From Wukongibacter sp050859025 (lineage in GTDB: Bacteria; Bacillota; Clostridia; Peptostreptococcales; Caminicellaceae): a stretch of DNA of 64,000 nt. A model generated the notes under the pieces. It was not told the origin of the DNA, did not search any database, and saw only the letters and a list, made by a program, of their open reading frames with translations. Positions 16,805-25,779 of this stretch are shown in pieces. Location: the NCBI RefSeq assembly GCF_050859025.1, contig NZ_CP138200.1, positions 3,162,001 through 3,226,000 of the forward strand, read 5' to 3'. Made by a program: the position numbers and the translations under genes. Each line of letters opens with the position of its first letter. Position 1 is the first letter of the stretch.

Positions 16805-19471
16805 ATGTCTAAACTGACTCCAATGATGAAACAGTATATGGAGATAAAAGAGAACTATAAGGACTATATTCTTTTTTTCAGACTAGGCGATTTCTATGAG
16901 ATGTTTTTTGATGATGCAATAATTGCATCTAGAGAACTTGAAATTGCCCTTACTGGGAAAAATTGTGGACTTGAAGAAAGAGCACCTATGTGTGGGGTAC
17001 CATTTCATTCTGCCGATACTTATGTAGCAAAGCTTGTTGATAAAGGTATTAAGGTTGCTATTTGCGAGCAGGTAGAGGATGCTTCTCAGGCTAAAGGGCT
17101 GGTAAAAAGAGAAGTAGTGAGGATAATAACACCGGGAACAATTATCGATCCCTCAATGTTAAATGAAGAAGCAAATAACTATATAATGACCTTTTATGAA
17201 GACGATGATGGAATAGGAATAGCTTATGCCGATATAACAACTGGGGTTCTTAAGACAACGGAGTTCAAGGACTCAAATAGACAGAAGAACGCCTTAGATG
17301 AGATTTTGAAGATAAATCCTAGAGAAATTGTAATTAGTCAAGGCTATGAGTATAAAGATTATGAGATAGAAAAATTAGAAAGTGTATACGATGTTATATT
17401 TACTCCCCATTATAGCAGAGCATTCAAATTAAAAAATGCAGAAGATATGATAAAAAGACATTTTAGCATTTATTCTACCGATAGCTTTGGTCTTCAGGAT
17501 AGAAAATACAGTATATTAGCTGTAGGCGCATTACTTGACTATATCTATGAGACACAAAAAGTGCCTTTAATACATATTGATAAGATAGATGTATACAACC
17601 ATAATAATTTTATGATTTTAGATAAATTTACTAGAAGAAATCTTGAATTAACGGAAACTCTAAGGGGCAAGGAAAAGAAGGGCTCACTACTTTGGGTTAT
17701 AGACAAAACCTGTACCTCTATGGGAACTAGGACCCTAAAGCAATGGATTGAAGAACCATTAATAGATATACAAAAGATCAATGATAGATTGGATTCTGTT
17801 GAATTACTATATAACGATTTATTACTTAGAGATGAATTAAGAGAGCTATTAAAGAAGATGTATGATCTAGAGAGATTGTCCTCTAAGATCGTTTATGGAA
17901 ACGTTAATGCAAGAGATATGATTGCATTAAAGACCTCAATTCAGATGACCCCTATAATTAAGGACAAATTGAGTAATAAATTAGAGGGTGAGTTAGAAAA
18001 CATATATGAGGAAATTGATGAGCTTAAGGATATATTCACATTGATAGAAGAAGCTATAGAAGATGATCCTCCTTTTTCAATAAAGGAAGGTGGCATTATA
18101 AAGACTGCCTTCAATGAAGAACTAGCTGAACTTCGCTGCGCTATGACAGACGGTAAGAAATGGCTAATGGACTTAGAGAACAGGGAAAGAGAAAGTACCG
18201 GCATAAAATCATTAAAGGTAGGATTTAATAAGGTTTTTGGGTATTATATAGAAGTAACAAAATCCAATATAAAGAATGTGCCAGACACCTATAACAGAAA
18301 GCAAACCTTAGCCAATGCAGAGAGATACATTATGCCAGAACTAAAGGAAATAGAGGACAAAATACTTGGAGCAGAAGAAAAAATCGTTAAGCTAGAATAT
18401 CAAATTTTTGGCGAGATAAGAAATAAGGTACTAGAGAGTATAAGTAGAATATTGAACACTGCTAAGGCTATAGCAAGATTAGATGTTTTAGTAGGGTTTG
18501 CTGAGGTTGGCTTTACCTATAGATTTACTAAACCAGAAATAAACAATACTAAGAAGGTGGAGCTTGTAAACGCAAGACATCCAGTAGTTGAAAGGGTGGC
18601 AGGTGATGAAAGCTTCGTGCCTAATGACACTCTGCTAGATTGTGATGAAAATAGATTCTATATTATTACTGGTCCTAACATGGCTGGTAAATCCACTTAT
18701 TTAAGGCAAGTGGCTTTAAATGTGTTACTTGCTCAGATAGGCTGCTTTGTTCCAGCTGATAAGGCTGTTATAGGTGTAGTGGATAGAATCTTTACTAGAG
18801 TCGGAGCCTCCGACGATTTGTTCCAGGGGCAAAGTACCTTCATGGTTGAGATGAGTGAGCTTTCAAATATTTTAAACAATGCATCAGGAAATAGTTTAAT
18901 AATATTAGATGAAATAGGTAGAGGAACCAGTACCTATGATGGTCTAAGTATAGCATGGTCTGTAGTTGAGTATATTAGTAATGCTTCAATTTTAGGTGCC
19001 AAAACTCTATTTGCTACTCATTATCATGAGCTGACTGAGCTAGAAGGAAAGCTTAGAGGAGTGAAAAATTACTGTATATCAGTAAAGGAAGTAGGCGAAG
19101 ATATAGTATTTTTAAGAAAGATTATTCGAGGAGGGGCCGATCAAAGTTACGGTATACAGGTGGCTAAGCTGGCAGGATTGCCCGATGAGGTTATTGGTAG
19201 AGCGAAGAAAATTTTAAATGAGTTAGAGGAAAGTGATATAAACCGTAACTATGACGATGTAATGCAAGAAATCTCAATGACCGTTGAAAAACCAGCTGTT
19301 GCTAAGAATGCAGCTGAACAAGGAGAGATGATGGATAAGCAGATAAACTTCTTTGACTTAGAATCAAATGGAATCATTGAGGAATTAAAGAAGATTAACA
19401 TTGTTAATATGACTCCGATGGATGCAATGAATAAGTTATATGAACTGGTAGAAAAGGTTAAACCTATGTAG
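16805..19471 (+). CDS. mutS: DNA mismatch repair protein MutS
   Basis: MutS recognises base mismatches and starts repair. The 888 residues include the N-terminal mismatch-binding domain (MMKQYMEIKENYKDYILFFRLGDFYEMF, with the Phe-x-Glu mismatch motif within FYEMF), the clamp and lever helices, and the C-terminal ATPase with Walker A GPNMAGKST at about residues 623-631, Walker B LIILDEIGRGTSTYDG and ATHYHEL. Length and motif order are normal. It is followed by mutL with the stop codon overlapping the ribosome binding site. Confidence 0.98.
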   Translation: MSKLTPMMKQYMEIKENYKDYILFFRLGDFYEMFFDDAIIASRELEIALTGKNCGLEERAPMCGVPFHSADTYVAKLVDKGIKVAICEQVEDASQAKGLVKREVVRIITPGTIIDPSMLNEEANNYIMTFYEDDDGIGIAYADITTGVLKTTEFKDSNRQKNALDEILKINPREIVISQGYEYKDYEIEKLESVYDVIFTPHYSRAFKLKNAEDMIKRHFSIYSTDSFGLQDRKYSILAVGALLDYIYETQKVPLIHIDKIDVYNHNNFMILDKFTRRNLELTETLRGKEKKGSLLWVIDKTCTSMGTRTLKQWIEEPLIDIQKINDRLDSVELLYNDLLLRDELRELLKKMYDLERLSSKIVYGNVNARDMIALKTSIQMTPIIKDKLSNKLEGELENIYEEIDELKDIFTLIEEAIEDDPPFSIKEGGIIKTAFNEELAELRCAMTDGKKWLMDLENRERESTGIKSLKVGFNKVFGYYIEVTKSNIKNVPDTYNRKQTLANAERYIMPELKEIEDKILGAEEKIVKLEYQIFGEIRNKVLESISRILNTAKAIARLDVLVGFAEVGFTYRFTKPEINNTKKVELVNARHPVVERVAGDESFVPNDTLLDCDENRFYIITGPNMAGKSTYLRQVALNVLLAQIGCFVPADKAVIGVVDRIFTRVGASDDLFQGQSTFMVEMSELSNILNNASGNSLIILDEIGRGTSTYDGLSIAWSVVEYISNASILGAKTLFATHYHELTELEGKLRGVKNYCISVKEVGEDIVFLRKIIRGGADQSYGIQVAKLAGLPDEVIGRAKKILNELEESDINRNYDDVMQEISMTVEKPAVAKNAAEQGEMMDKQINFFDLESNGIIEELKKINIVNMTPMDAMNKLYELVEKVKPM

Positions 19472-19480
19472 GTGGTAATT

Positions 19481-21433
19481 ATGATGAAGAGAATAAAAAA
19501 ACTTGATAAATCGGTTTCAAATAAAATTGCTGCTGGTGAGGTTGTTGAAAGACCGGCTTCAGTAGTAAAGGAACTACTGGAAAACTCTATAGATGCAAAC
19601 TCTACTTCCATAGTAATAGAGATTAAAGACGCTGGAAAATCATATATACGGGTATCAGACAATGGAATCGGCATTTATAGAGAGGACATAAGTCTGGCTT
19701 TTGAAAGACATGCCACTAGTAAGATATATACCGATGAAGAGATATATAACATCAAAAGCTTAGGTTTTAGGGGTGAGGCTCTGGCAAGTATTGCATCGGT
19801 ATCGAATGCTGAAGTTATAACTAGAACCGTAGATGATGAGTACGGGATGAAGGTAGAACTTATGGGTGGAGAAATTATAAATGAAAGCTCTTTGGGCTGT
19901 CCTAATGGGACAACTATTGTTATTAAAGACCTCTTTTATAATACTCCAGCAAGACATAAGTTTCTTAAATCAAATTCGACCGAAACAAACTATATAAGCT
20001 CCATAGTTAACAACATAGCTTTATCCCACCCAGAGATATCATTTAGATATATTGTAAACAATAAAAATGTATTTACTACTCAGGGAAACAATGACCTATT
20101 TAGCACGATCTATACTATATATGGTAAGGAGAATGCACAGAACCTAATAGAAATAGGTGGAGAAGAGGATACAATAAAGCTTAGGGGATTTATATCAAAT
20201 ACAACCTATACAAGGGGTAATAGACAGCTTCAAATAGCCTTTGTAAATGGGAGATATGTGAAATCTAGGGTGATTTCTAAGGCTATTGATTCTGCATATA
20301 ATACACTGATACCCCACAATAGATTCGCAATATGCTTTTTGTACATTGATATTCCATCAAATAAGATTGATGTTAATATTCATCCAGCTAAGACAGAGAT
20401 AAGGTTTAGAGATGAAAAGCAAGTGTCCAATTTTATCTATAAATGCCTTAGAGATAAACTTCTAAAGACTAACCTTATTCCTGATATCAATATAGGTAAA
20501 ATGAAAAATAGGAAGGTCGAAAATGAATTTAAGTATATAAATTTTGATAAAGAAAAAGAGCTTGATTCATCTGAGCAATTAAGTATTTCGGTTAAGGATA
20601 AGAAAGATACCTTTTTTAAGAATCATAAAAAGGTAGAAGGTAGGTCTGTTGAAAGAGAGGAATATTATCCTAAACAAGAAGATAATCGAAATCAAAATGA
20701 GAATAATATAGTAGATGATGTAAAAGAAAGATATTCTGCAAAAGAAACAAGGGAAGAGGCCGAAATTGGTAAGATATTTAAAGAAATCTTTATTTCTGAT
20801 AAACCAAAAGAGATTGTTAAACCGAAAATTGAGGAACTAAAAGAACCAGAGGAACATCTATTAGACAATATAAACATTGTAGGACAAATATTTTCAACAT
20901 ATATAATATATGAAAAAGATGATAAAATGTTTTTAATAGACCAGCATGCAGCACATGAGAGGATACTATATGAAAAATTTATGAACAATTATCTTAAAAG
21001 TGAGATAATATCCCAGATATTATTGGACCCGATAATTGTTGAACTAAATTATTTAGATAAAAATATTATAATGGGAAATAGAAATATTTTTATGAGATTA
21101 GGGTACAAAATAGAAGAATTTGGTTATAATACAATTATATTGAGGGAAGTTCCTATTATGTTTGGTGGGCCTGTTGCGAAAAAGTTTTTTCTAGAAGTAG
21201 CTGAAAATTTGAATAATGATTCTAAAAATGGCTATGAATATAGGATAGAGAGAATCATACAAATGTCATGTAAAAAGGCCATAAAGGCTTCAGATAATCT
21301 CTATGATATTGAGATAGAAAAACTTATTGAGGACCTTAAAGGCTTGGAAAATCCATTTACATGCCCCCACGGGAGACCCGTAATTGTTTCCATAACTAAA
21401 TCTGAAATTGAAAGAAAATTTTTAAGAACTTAA
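19481..21433 (+). CDS. mutL: DNA mismatch repair protein MutL (endonuclease type)
   Basis: MutL links MutS to downstream repair. The N-terminal GHKL ATPase has ELLENSIDA, DNGIG and GFRGEALASI. The C-terminal domain has the metal-dependent endonuclease motif DQHAAHERI at about residue 487 and CPHGRP at about 628, so it should nick DNA itself, as in bacteria without MutH. The ATG at 19481 behind AGGTGG is preferred to the GTG at 19472. The middle linker is long and charged. Confidence 0.97.
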   Translation: MMKRIKKLDKSVSNKIAAGEVVERPASVVKELLENSIDANSTSIVIEIKDAGKSYIRVSDNGIGIYREDISLAFERHATSKIYTDEEIYNIKSLGFRGEALASIASVSNAEVITRTVDDEYGMKVELMGGEIINESSLGCPNGTTIVIKDLFYNTPARHKFLKSNSTETNYISSIVNNIALSHPEISFRYIVNNKNVFTTQGNNDLFSTIYTIYGKENAQNLIEIGGEEDTIKLRGFISNTTYTRGNRQLQIAFVNGRYVKSRVISKAIDSAYNTLIPHNRFAICFLYIDIPSNKIDVNIHPAKTEIRFRDEKQVSNFIYKCLRDKLLKTNLIPDINIGKMKNRKVENEFKYINFDKEKELDSSEQLSISVKDKKDTFFKNHKKVEGRSVEREEYYPKQEDNRNQNENNIVDDVKERYSAKETREEAEIGKIFKEIFISDKPKEIVKPKIEELKEPEEHLLDNINIVGQIFSTYIIYEKDDKMFLIDQHAAHERILYEKFMNNYLKSEIISQILLDPIIVELNYLDKNIIMGNRNIFMRLGYKIEEFGYNTIILREVPIMFGGPVAKKFFLEVAENLNNDSKNGYEYRIERIIQMSCKKAIKASDNLYDIEIEKLIEDLKGLENPFTCPHGRPVIVSITKSEIERKFLRT

Positions 21434-21446
21434 GTAGGTGCGTAGT

Positions 21447-22382
21447 ATGAAGAAACCAGTAGTTATTATTGCAGGGCCAACAGCCGTTGGCAAAACCGAT
21501 ATATCTATTGAAATTGCTAAAAGATTGGAAGGAGAAATAATCTCAGCCGATTCTATGCAGATATATAAATACCTAAATATCGGTAGTGCTAAACCAACTG
21601 AAGAAGAAATGCAGAAAATACCCCATTACTTAATTGATGAGATCGATCCACGTACAGAGTTTTCCGTATCAGAGTATAAGAAACTAGCAAAGATGTATAT
21701 TGAGAAGGTTATATCTAGAAATAAGCTTCCCATAATTGCGGGAGGAACTGGCTTGTATGTAAATTCTTTGCTTTATGATATGAACTTTTCAAATACTAGC
21801 TCTGACAAGGAAATACGTGATAGACTTACAAGAGAGTATGAGAAATACGGAAGCAAATATCTCCATGATAAGCTAAAAGAGATTGATAGGGAAGCTGCTG
21901 AAAGAATACATCCTAATAATGTAAAAAGAGTTATTAGGGCGTTAGAAATATTTTACTCAACGGGTGAGACAACAAAAGACTTTAGCAGAGATCTCATAGA
22001 AAATCAAGATTACAATTATATCTTAATAGGACTTAATAGAGATAGACAGCTTTTATATGAAAGGATAAATAAACGTGTTGATATAATGTTTAATCAGGGA
22101 CTGTTAGAGGAAGTACAGGATCTTGTAAATATGGGTCTAAAAGTACAAGACATTTCTATGAAGGGAATAGGATATAAGGAAGTAATAGGCTATATAGATG
22201 GAGAATATGACTTAAGCTATGCTAAGGAGCTTATTAAAAAAAATACCAGAAGGTATGCTAAGAGACAATTAACCTGGTTTAAGCGATATGATAAAATGAA
22301 ATGGTTTGATTTAGATAATGATAAAGAAAAAATTATTTTCAATATTATCGAGTTTATTGAAGGGAATATCAAGTTTTTATAG
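21447..22382 (+). CDS. miaA: tRNA dimethylallyltransferase
   Basis: This enzyme transfers the dimethylallyl group from DMAPP to A37 of tRNAs reading UNN codons, making i6A, the substrate of MiaB. The P-loop GPTAVGKT is at the N-terminus; the sequence continues with ISADSMQIY, IPHYLID, GGTGLYVNSLLY and the C-terminal RRYAKRQLTWFK. The ATG at 21447 follows GTAGGTG with good spacing and gives 311 residues. The gene is 13 bases after mutL. Confidence 0.97.
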   Translation: MKKPVVIIAGPTAVGKTDISIEIAKRLEGEIISADSMQIYKYLNIGSAKPTEEEMQKIPHYLIDEIDPRTEFSVSEYKKLAKMYIEKVISRNKLPIIAGGTGLYVNSLLYDMNFSNTSSDKEIRDRLTREYEKYGSKYLHDKLKEIDREAAERIHPNNVKRVIRALEIFYSTGETTKDFSRDLIENQDYNYILIGLNRDRQLLYERINKRVDIMFNQGLLEEVQDLVNMGLKVQDISMKGIGYKEVIGYIDGEYDLSYAKELIKKNTRRYAKRQLTWFKRYDKMKWFDLDNDKEKIIFNIIEFIEGNIKFL

Positions 22383-22442
22383 AATAATTAAATAATTAAG
22401 CTAAGATACTAAATATCTAATTTAGGAGGGTAAATATAAAAT

Positions 22443-22694
22443 ATGAAATCTTCATTAAATTTACAGGACATTTTTTTAAATCAAGTTAGAAAAGAACGTG
22501 TACCGATTACTATATACTTAATAAATGGCTTTCAACTGAAAGGTCTAGTAAAGGGATTTGATAGCTACATAATAGTAATTGAGACTGATGGTAAGCAGCA
22601 GATGATTTATAAGCATGCAATCTCTACTATATTACCACTAAAAGCTGTAAACTTTTTATCAAACAACAATAATGGAAAGAAAAACGAAGAGTAA
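22443..22694 (+). CDS. hfq: RNA chaperone Hfq
   Basis: Hfq is an Sm-like hexameric protein that binds sRNA and mRNA. The 83 residues contain the Sm1 motif (VPITIYLINGFQLKGLVKGFDSYIIV) and the Sm2 motif (YKHAIST). The location right after miaA is conserved widely. AGGAGGG precedes the ATG. A structured RNA candidate follows immediately. Confidence 0.97.
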   Translation: MKSSLNLQDIFLNQVRKERVPITIYLINGFQLKGLVKGFDSYIIVIETDGKQQMIYKHAISTILPLKAVNFLSNNNNGKKNEE

Positions 22695-22732
22695 TTAGGA
22701 TAATCAACTTTGAAGATTATTTTAGTTGTTAA

Positions 22733-23000
22733 GGTTGCTTATCAACGATTAAAAGATTAAAGTCGCTTTATTTAGTAATAGGTAAGTGATGAGGGATACA
22801 AAGTGCGGGTAGAATAATAGTCGTAACTTTGTAAGTAATGTTAACAAGATATTAGGCTGCTAAGAAACTCGAAGTTCGAGTCGTACTGATACCAAAGGAC
22901 CCTAGCGTATAAAGATATACGTAAGGGCTCTTGGCTCATCAATAAACGAAGAAATTCGAGTTTATTAACAGCCTCAATACGGCTATTAGGCCGTATTTTT
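22733..23000 (+). ncRNA. Structured RNA candidate between hfq and the next gene
   Basis: This stretch contains no gene but many helices in series: ACAAAGT / ACTTTGT, ACTCGAA-G-TTCGAGT, a long hairpin from about 22889 to 22934 (core GCGTATA / TATACGT), and AATAAAC / GTTTATT. AGGTTG near 22733 can pair with CAGCCT near 22970 to close the whole unit. A perfect terminator (AATACGGC / GCCGTATT plus T run, 22976-23000) follows. It lies 50 bases before the ATG of the next gene, so it could be a riboswitch-like leader or a free RNA. I could not match it to a known class. Confidence 0.55.
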
Positions 23001-23049
23001 ATGTGTTTTAATAAAGTTTCATTAATACTTTAGTGAAGGGTGCAATGAA

Positions 23050-24351
23050 ATGAAGACAACGAGGGATTTTCTATTAAATACATTTAATATAGAAGAAGGG
23101 ATTGTTAAACTAGTTGAATCTGTGGAAGACGAAATTATAAATGAATTTAAGAAGTTAGATGGGGTAAAGTCCTACAATCAATTTAAAGTTTTAAAAGCAA
23201 TGCAGGATTGCAGACTGAGTGATACTCATTTTAATTGGAATACAGGATATGGCTATAATGATGCAGGAAGAGAAACATTAGAAAAGGTTTATAGCATAGT
23301 ATTTAATGCTGAGGATGCAATAGTTAGACCTATAATCGTAAATGGAACCCATGCACTGACTCTTTGTCTTACGGGGATTCTTAGACCCGGAGATGAAATC
23401 ATATCAGCTACTGGTAAGCCCTATGATACTTTGGATGAAGTAATAGGAATTAGAAATGAGAATAGTTCTTCACTTAAGGATTTCGGGGTCCAGTACAAGC
23501 AGATAAACTTTTTAGATAATGGACAAGTTGACTTAGAAGCCTTGGTAAATAGTATAACTGAGAAAACTAAGATGGTATACATCCAGCGTTCAACTGGTTA
23601 TGGATGGAGAAAAGCATTAACGATTAACGGAATAAAGGAAATAATAGATAAGGTAAAATCAATTAACCAAAATATAATTGTTATGGTCGATAATTGCTAT
23701 GGAGAGTTTTTAGAATCTGAAGAGCCCACAGATGTAGGTGCAGACATAATGGCAGGTTCTTTAATCAAAAATCCTGGTGGTGGGCTTGCTCTAACCGGTG
23801 GATATATCGTTGGGAGAAGAGAACTGATTGATATGATTTCTTATAGAATGACTTCGCCGGGAATAGGTAAGGAGTGTGGATTAACCTTTGGCCTTACTAG
23901 AAATATGTTTCAGGGACTGTTCATAGCACCGCAAGTTGTGACAGAGGCATTAAAGGGTGCATTACTTTGCGCTAAGGTTTTTGAGAATCTAGGATATGAA
24001 GTGTGCCCCAAATATGATGATGATAGAAGTGATATAATACAGGCTATTAAACTAAACTCTCCAGAAAAGGTTATAGCATTCTGTGAAGGAATCCAAAGTG
24101 CAGCACCAGTAGATTCCTATGTTACACCGGTACCTTGGGATATGCCGGGATATGATAGTCCAGTTATTATGGCTGCTGGAGCCTTTGTACAGGGGTCTTC
24201 AATTGAATTAAGTGCTGATGCACCTATAAAAGAGCCATATATAGCATATTTTCAGGGTGGACTAACCTATGAACATGCTAAATTTGGTGTACTGAAAGGT
24301 CTCCAAAGTATGTACGATAAAGGTTTGTTGGATATTGATACTAATTCATAG
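23050..24351 (+). CDS. Methionine gamma-lyase family / aluminium resistance-like PLP protein
   Basis: A 433-residue fold-type I PLP enzyme of the family annotated as Met_gamma_lyase or 'aluminium resistance' (Bacillus YnbB). The PLP lysine is in GSLIKNPGGG and the cofactor-binding aspartate in MVDNCYGEF. The family is found beside hfq and lexA in many Firmicutes. The reaction is not established; the names are historical. It probably cleaves or transforms a sulfur amino acid. A strong terminator follows. Confidence 0.85.
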   Translation: MKTTRDFLLNTFNIEEGIVKLVESVEDEIINEFKKLDGVKSYNQFKVLKAMQDCRLSDTHFNWNTGYGYNDAGRETLEKVYSIVFNAEDAIVRPIIVNGTHALTLCLTGILRPGDEIISATGKPYDTLDEVIGIRNENSSSLKDFGVQYKQINFLDNGQVDLEALVNSITEKTKMVYIQRSTGYGWRKALTINGIKEIIDKVKSINQNIIVMVDNCYGEFLESEEPTDVGADIMAGSLIKNPGGGLALTGGYIVGRRELIDMISYRMTSPGIGKECGLTFGLTRNMFQGLFIAPQVVTEALKGALLCAKVFENLGYEVCPKYDDDRSDIIQAIKLNSPEKVIAFCEGIQSAAPVDSYVTPVPWDMPGYDSPVIMAAGAFVQGSSIELSADAPIKEPYIAYFQGGLTYEHAKFGVLKGLQSMYDKGLLDIDTNS

Positions 24352-24380
24352 CTGTAAGTAAGATAATAATTGTTACATAA

Positions 24381-24410
24381 CAAAAAAGAGTTAGATTCTA
24401 ACTCTTTTTT
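24381..24410 (+). terminator. Terminator after PLP enzyme
   Basis: A self-complementary AAAAAAGAGTTA...TAACTCTTTTTT hairpin with a 5-nt loop ends in six Ts. Confidence 0.85.
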
Positions 24411-24591
24411 GTGTTTTAAGACCCTAAAGAATGGAAAAAATAGCTTAGTTAGAAGAAGCAAAAGTCTTTTATAAGTACTTTCAAAATAGACTTTGCTGGA
24501 ATATATAACGAAGATTATAAATTTATCCGTAGCTTAAAAATTCTTATAATTTCCTATATGTGTATGTGATACAAAGCGTCATAAGAAGCTT

Positions 24592-25212
24592 TTATTGTAA
24601 CTTTCTGAATACACCCTTAACTATTCCAAGTACCTTTGCATCATCTACAATAATAGGTTTCATAAATTTATTTTCTGGTTGTAATCTTATATGGTTTTTT
24701 TCTTTAAAAAATCTCTTTACAGTAGCTGAATCATCTAGTAAAGCAACTACGATTTCTCCATTATTTGCAATAGGCTGCTGTTTTACTAAAACAAAATCGC
24801 TATCTAGTATACCAGCATCAATCATACTTTCTCCTTGAATCTTTAACATGAAATATGTACCAGACTCAAGGAAGTCTACAGAAACAGGAAAAGTTTCTTC
24901 AACATTTTCAACAGCTAAAATTGGCTCACCAGCAGTAACTTTACCAATTACAGGTATATGTGCAATTTCCTTGTTATCTGGGAATATATCGCTAGTTAAA
25001 TCCAAAAGTTCAATTGCTCTTGGTTTAGTAGAGTCACGTCTAATATATCCTTTTTTCTCAAGTCTTCTTAAATGACCATGAACAGTAGATGTAGATTTTA
25101 AGCCAACTGCTTCACAGATCTCTCTAACTGAAGGGGGATACCCTTTTGTATTGACTTCGTTTCTGATAAATTCTAATATTTTACTTTGTTGTTTAGTCAA
25201 ATCTAAACTCAT
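24592..25212 (-). CDS. lexA: LexA SOS repressor
   Basis: LexA represses DNA-damage genes until RecA-stimulated self-cleavage. The 206 residues have an N-terminal winged helix (residues 1-65), the cleavage bond Ala94-Gly95 in VTAGEP, catalytic Ser129 in GESM and Lys166 in TVKRF. It is divergent from the yneA-like gene, and the space between them holds three SOS-box-like sites, so it should regulate itself and its neighbour. Confidence 0.97.
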   Translation of the reverse strand: MSLDLTKQQSKILEFIRNEVNTKGYPPSVREICEAVGLKSTSTVHGHLRRLEKKGYIRRDSTKPRAIELLDLTSDIFPDNKEIAHIPVIGKVTAGEPILAVENVEETFPVSVDFLESGTYFMLKIQGESMIDAGILDSDFVLVKQQPIANNGEIVVALLDDSATVKRFFKEKNHIRLQPENKFMKPIIVDDAKVLGIVKGVFRKLQ

Positions 25213-25271
25213 ATTAGCACCTCACAATATTGCTATTTGCTATATTATAACATATTAATACAAACTATTCA

Positions 25272-25283
25272 AACATAAGTTCG
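25272..25283. promoter_or_regulatory. SOS box-like site 1
   Basis: AACATAAGTTCG around 25272-25283 matches the GAACN4GTTC consensus with one changed base at the left half. It lies in the lexA leader. Confidence 0.65.
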
Positions 25284-25300
25284 ATAAAACTCTTTACTTG

Positions 25301-25312
25301 GAACGTATGTTC
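25301..25312. promoter_or_regulatory. SOS box 2 (perfect)
   Basis: GAACGTATGTTC is an exact match to the Gram-positive LexA operator GAACN4GTTC, placed between lexA and the yneA-like gene. Confidence 0.92.
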
Positions 25313-25339
25313 GTGTATAATAAAATCAACAAGAAAAGC

Positions 25340-25351
25340 GAACTAATGTTT
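25340..25351. promoter_or_regulatory. SOS box-like site 3
   Basis: GAACTAATGTTT matches the consensus except for the last base and abuts the ribosome binding site of the yneA-like gene. Confidence 0.75.
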
Positions 25352-25364
25352 GGAGGTGTGCAAA

Positions 25365-25664
25365 ATGAAGAAACTTAGGATTGTTAACCGAAAAAGATTT
25401 ATGTTAAGCATGACAATCATAATGATTATTTTATTTTTTCTGATATCAAATGTTTTTGCATTAGTGAACAGAGCAGAAGGCTATGAAGCCCCAAAGTATA
25501 AGGAAATTGTAGTTAAGGGTGGTGATACTATATGGGAACTGGCAAGAGACCACGGACCAAAGAATATAGACATTAGAAAAACAGTACACGAGATAGGTAG
25601 AATAAATAATTTACATAATTATGATGTTTTTCCTGGCCAAATAGTAAAAGTACCTATTAAATAA
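25365..25664 (+). CDS. yneA: YneA-like SOS cell-division suppressor with LysM domain
   Basis: A 99-residue protein with a basic N-terminus, one transmembrane helix (about residues 12-33) and a C-terminal LysM domain (VKGGDTIWELARDHG ... NNLHNYDVFPGQIVKVP). YneA is induced by DNA damage and delays cell division from outside the membrane. The divergent position to lexA and the operator next to its ribosome binding site support this. The ATG at 25365 follows GGAGGTG. Confidence 0.88.
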   Translation: MKKLRIVNRKRFMLSMTIIMIILFFLISNVFALVNRAEGYEAPKYKEIVVKGGDTIWELARDHGPKNIDIRKTVHEIGRINNLHNYDVFPGQIVKVPIK

Positions 25665-25707
25665 CTTCTAAGGTTAAAGGTTATAACCCTTAACCTGCAA
25701 CTAAAAA

Positions 25708-25746
25708 AGGGCTGGCTCATAAAGAAATCTTGTGAGTCCAGCCCTA
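25708..25746. terminator. Bidirectional terminator
   Basis: AAGGGCTGG...CTCA pairs with TGAG...CCAGCCCT. Six As precede it, giving a T run on the minus strand, so it mainly ends the recombinase gene at 25780. A second weaker hairpin (AGGTTAA / TTAACCT, 25670-25695) directly follows yneA. Confidence 0.8.
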
Positions 25747-25779
25747 AGATATTTCAGAATCTCTGAGATATTCTATTTT

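Noticed and set aside
22860..22885. GTTCGAGTC string resembling a tRNA T-loop within the hfq-downstream RNA
   Set aside because: There is no acceptor stem, anticodon arm or CCA context; it is part of a local ACTCGAA / TTCGAGT hairpin.
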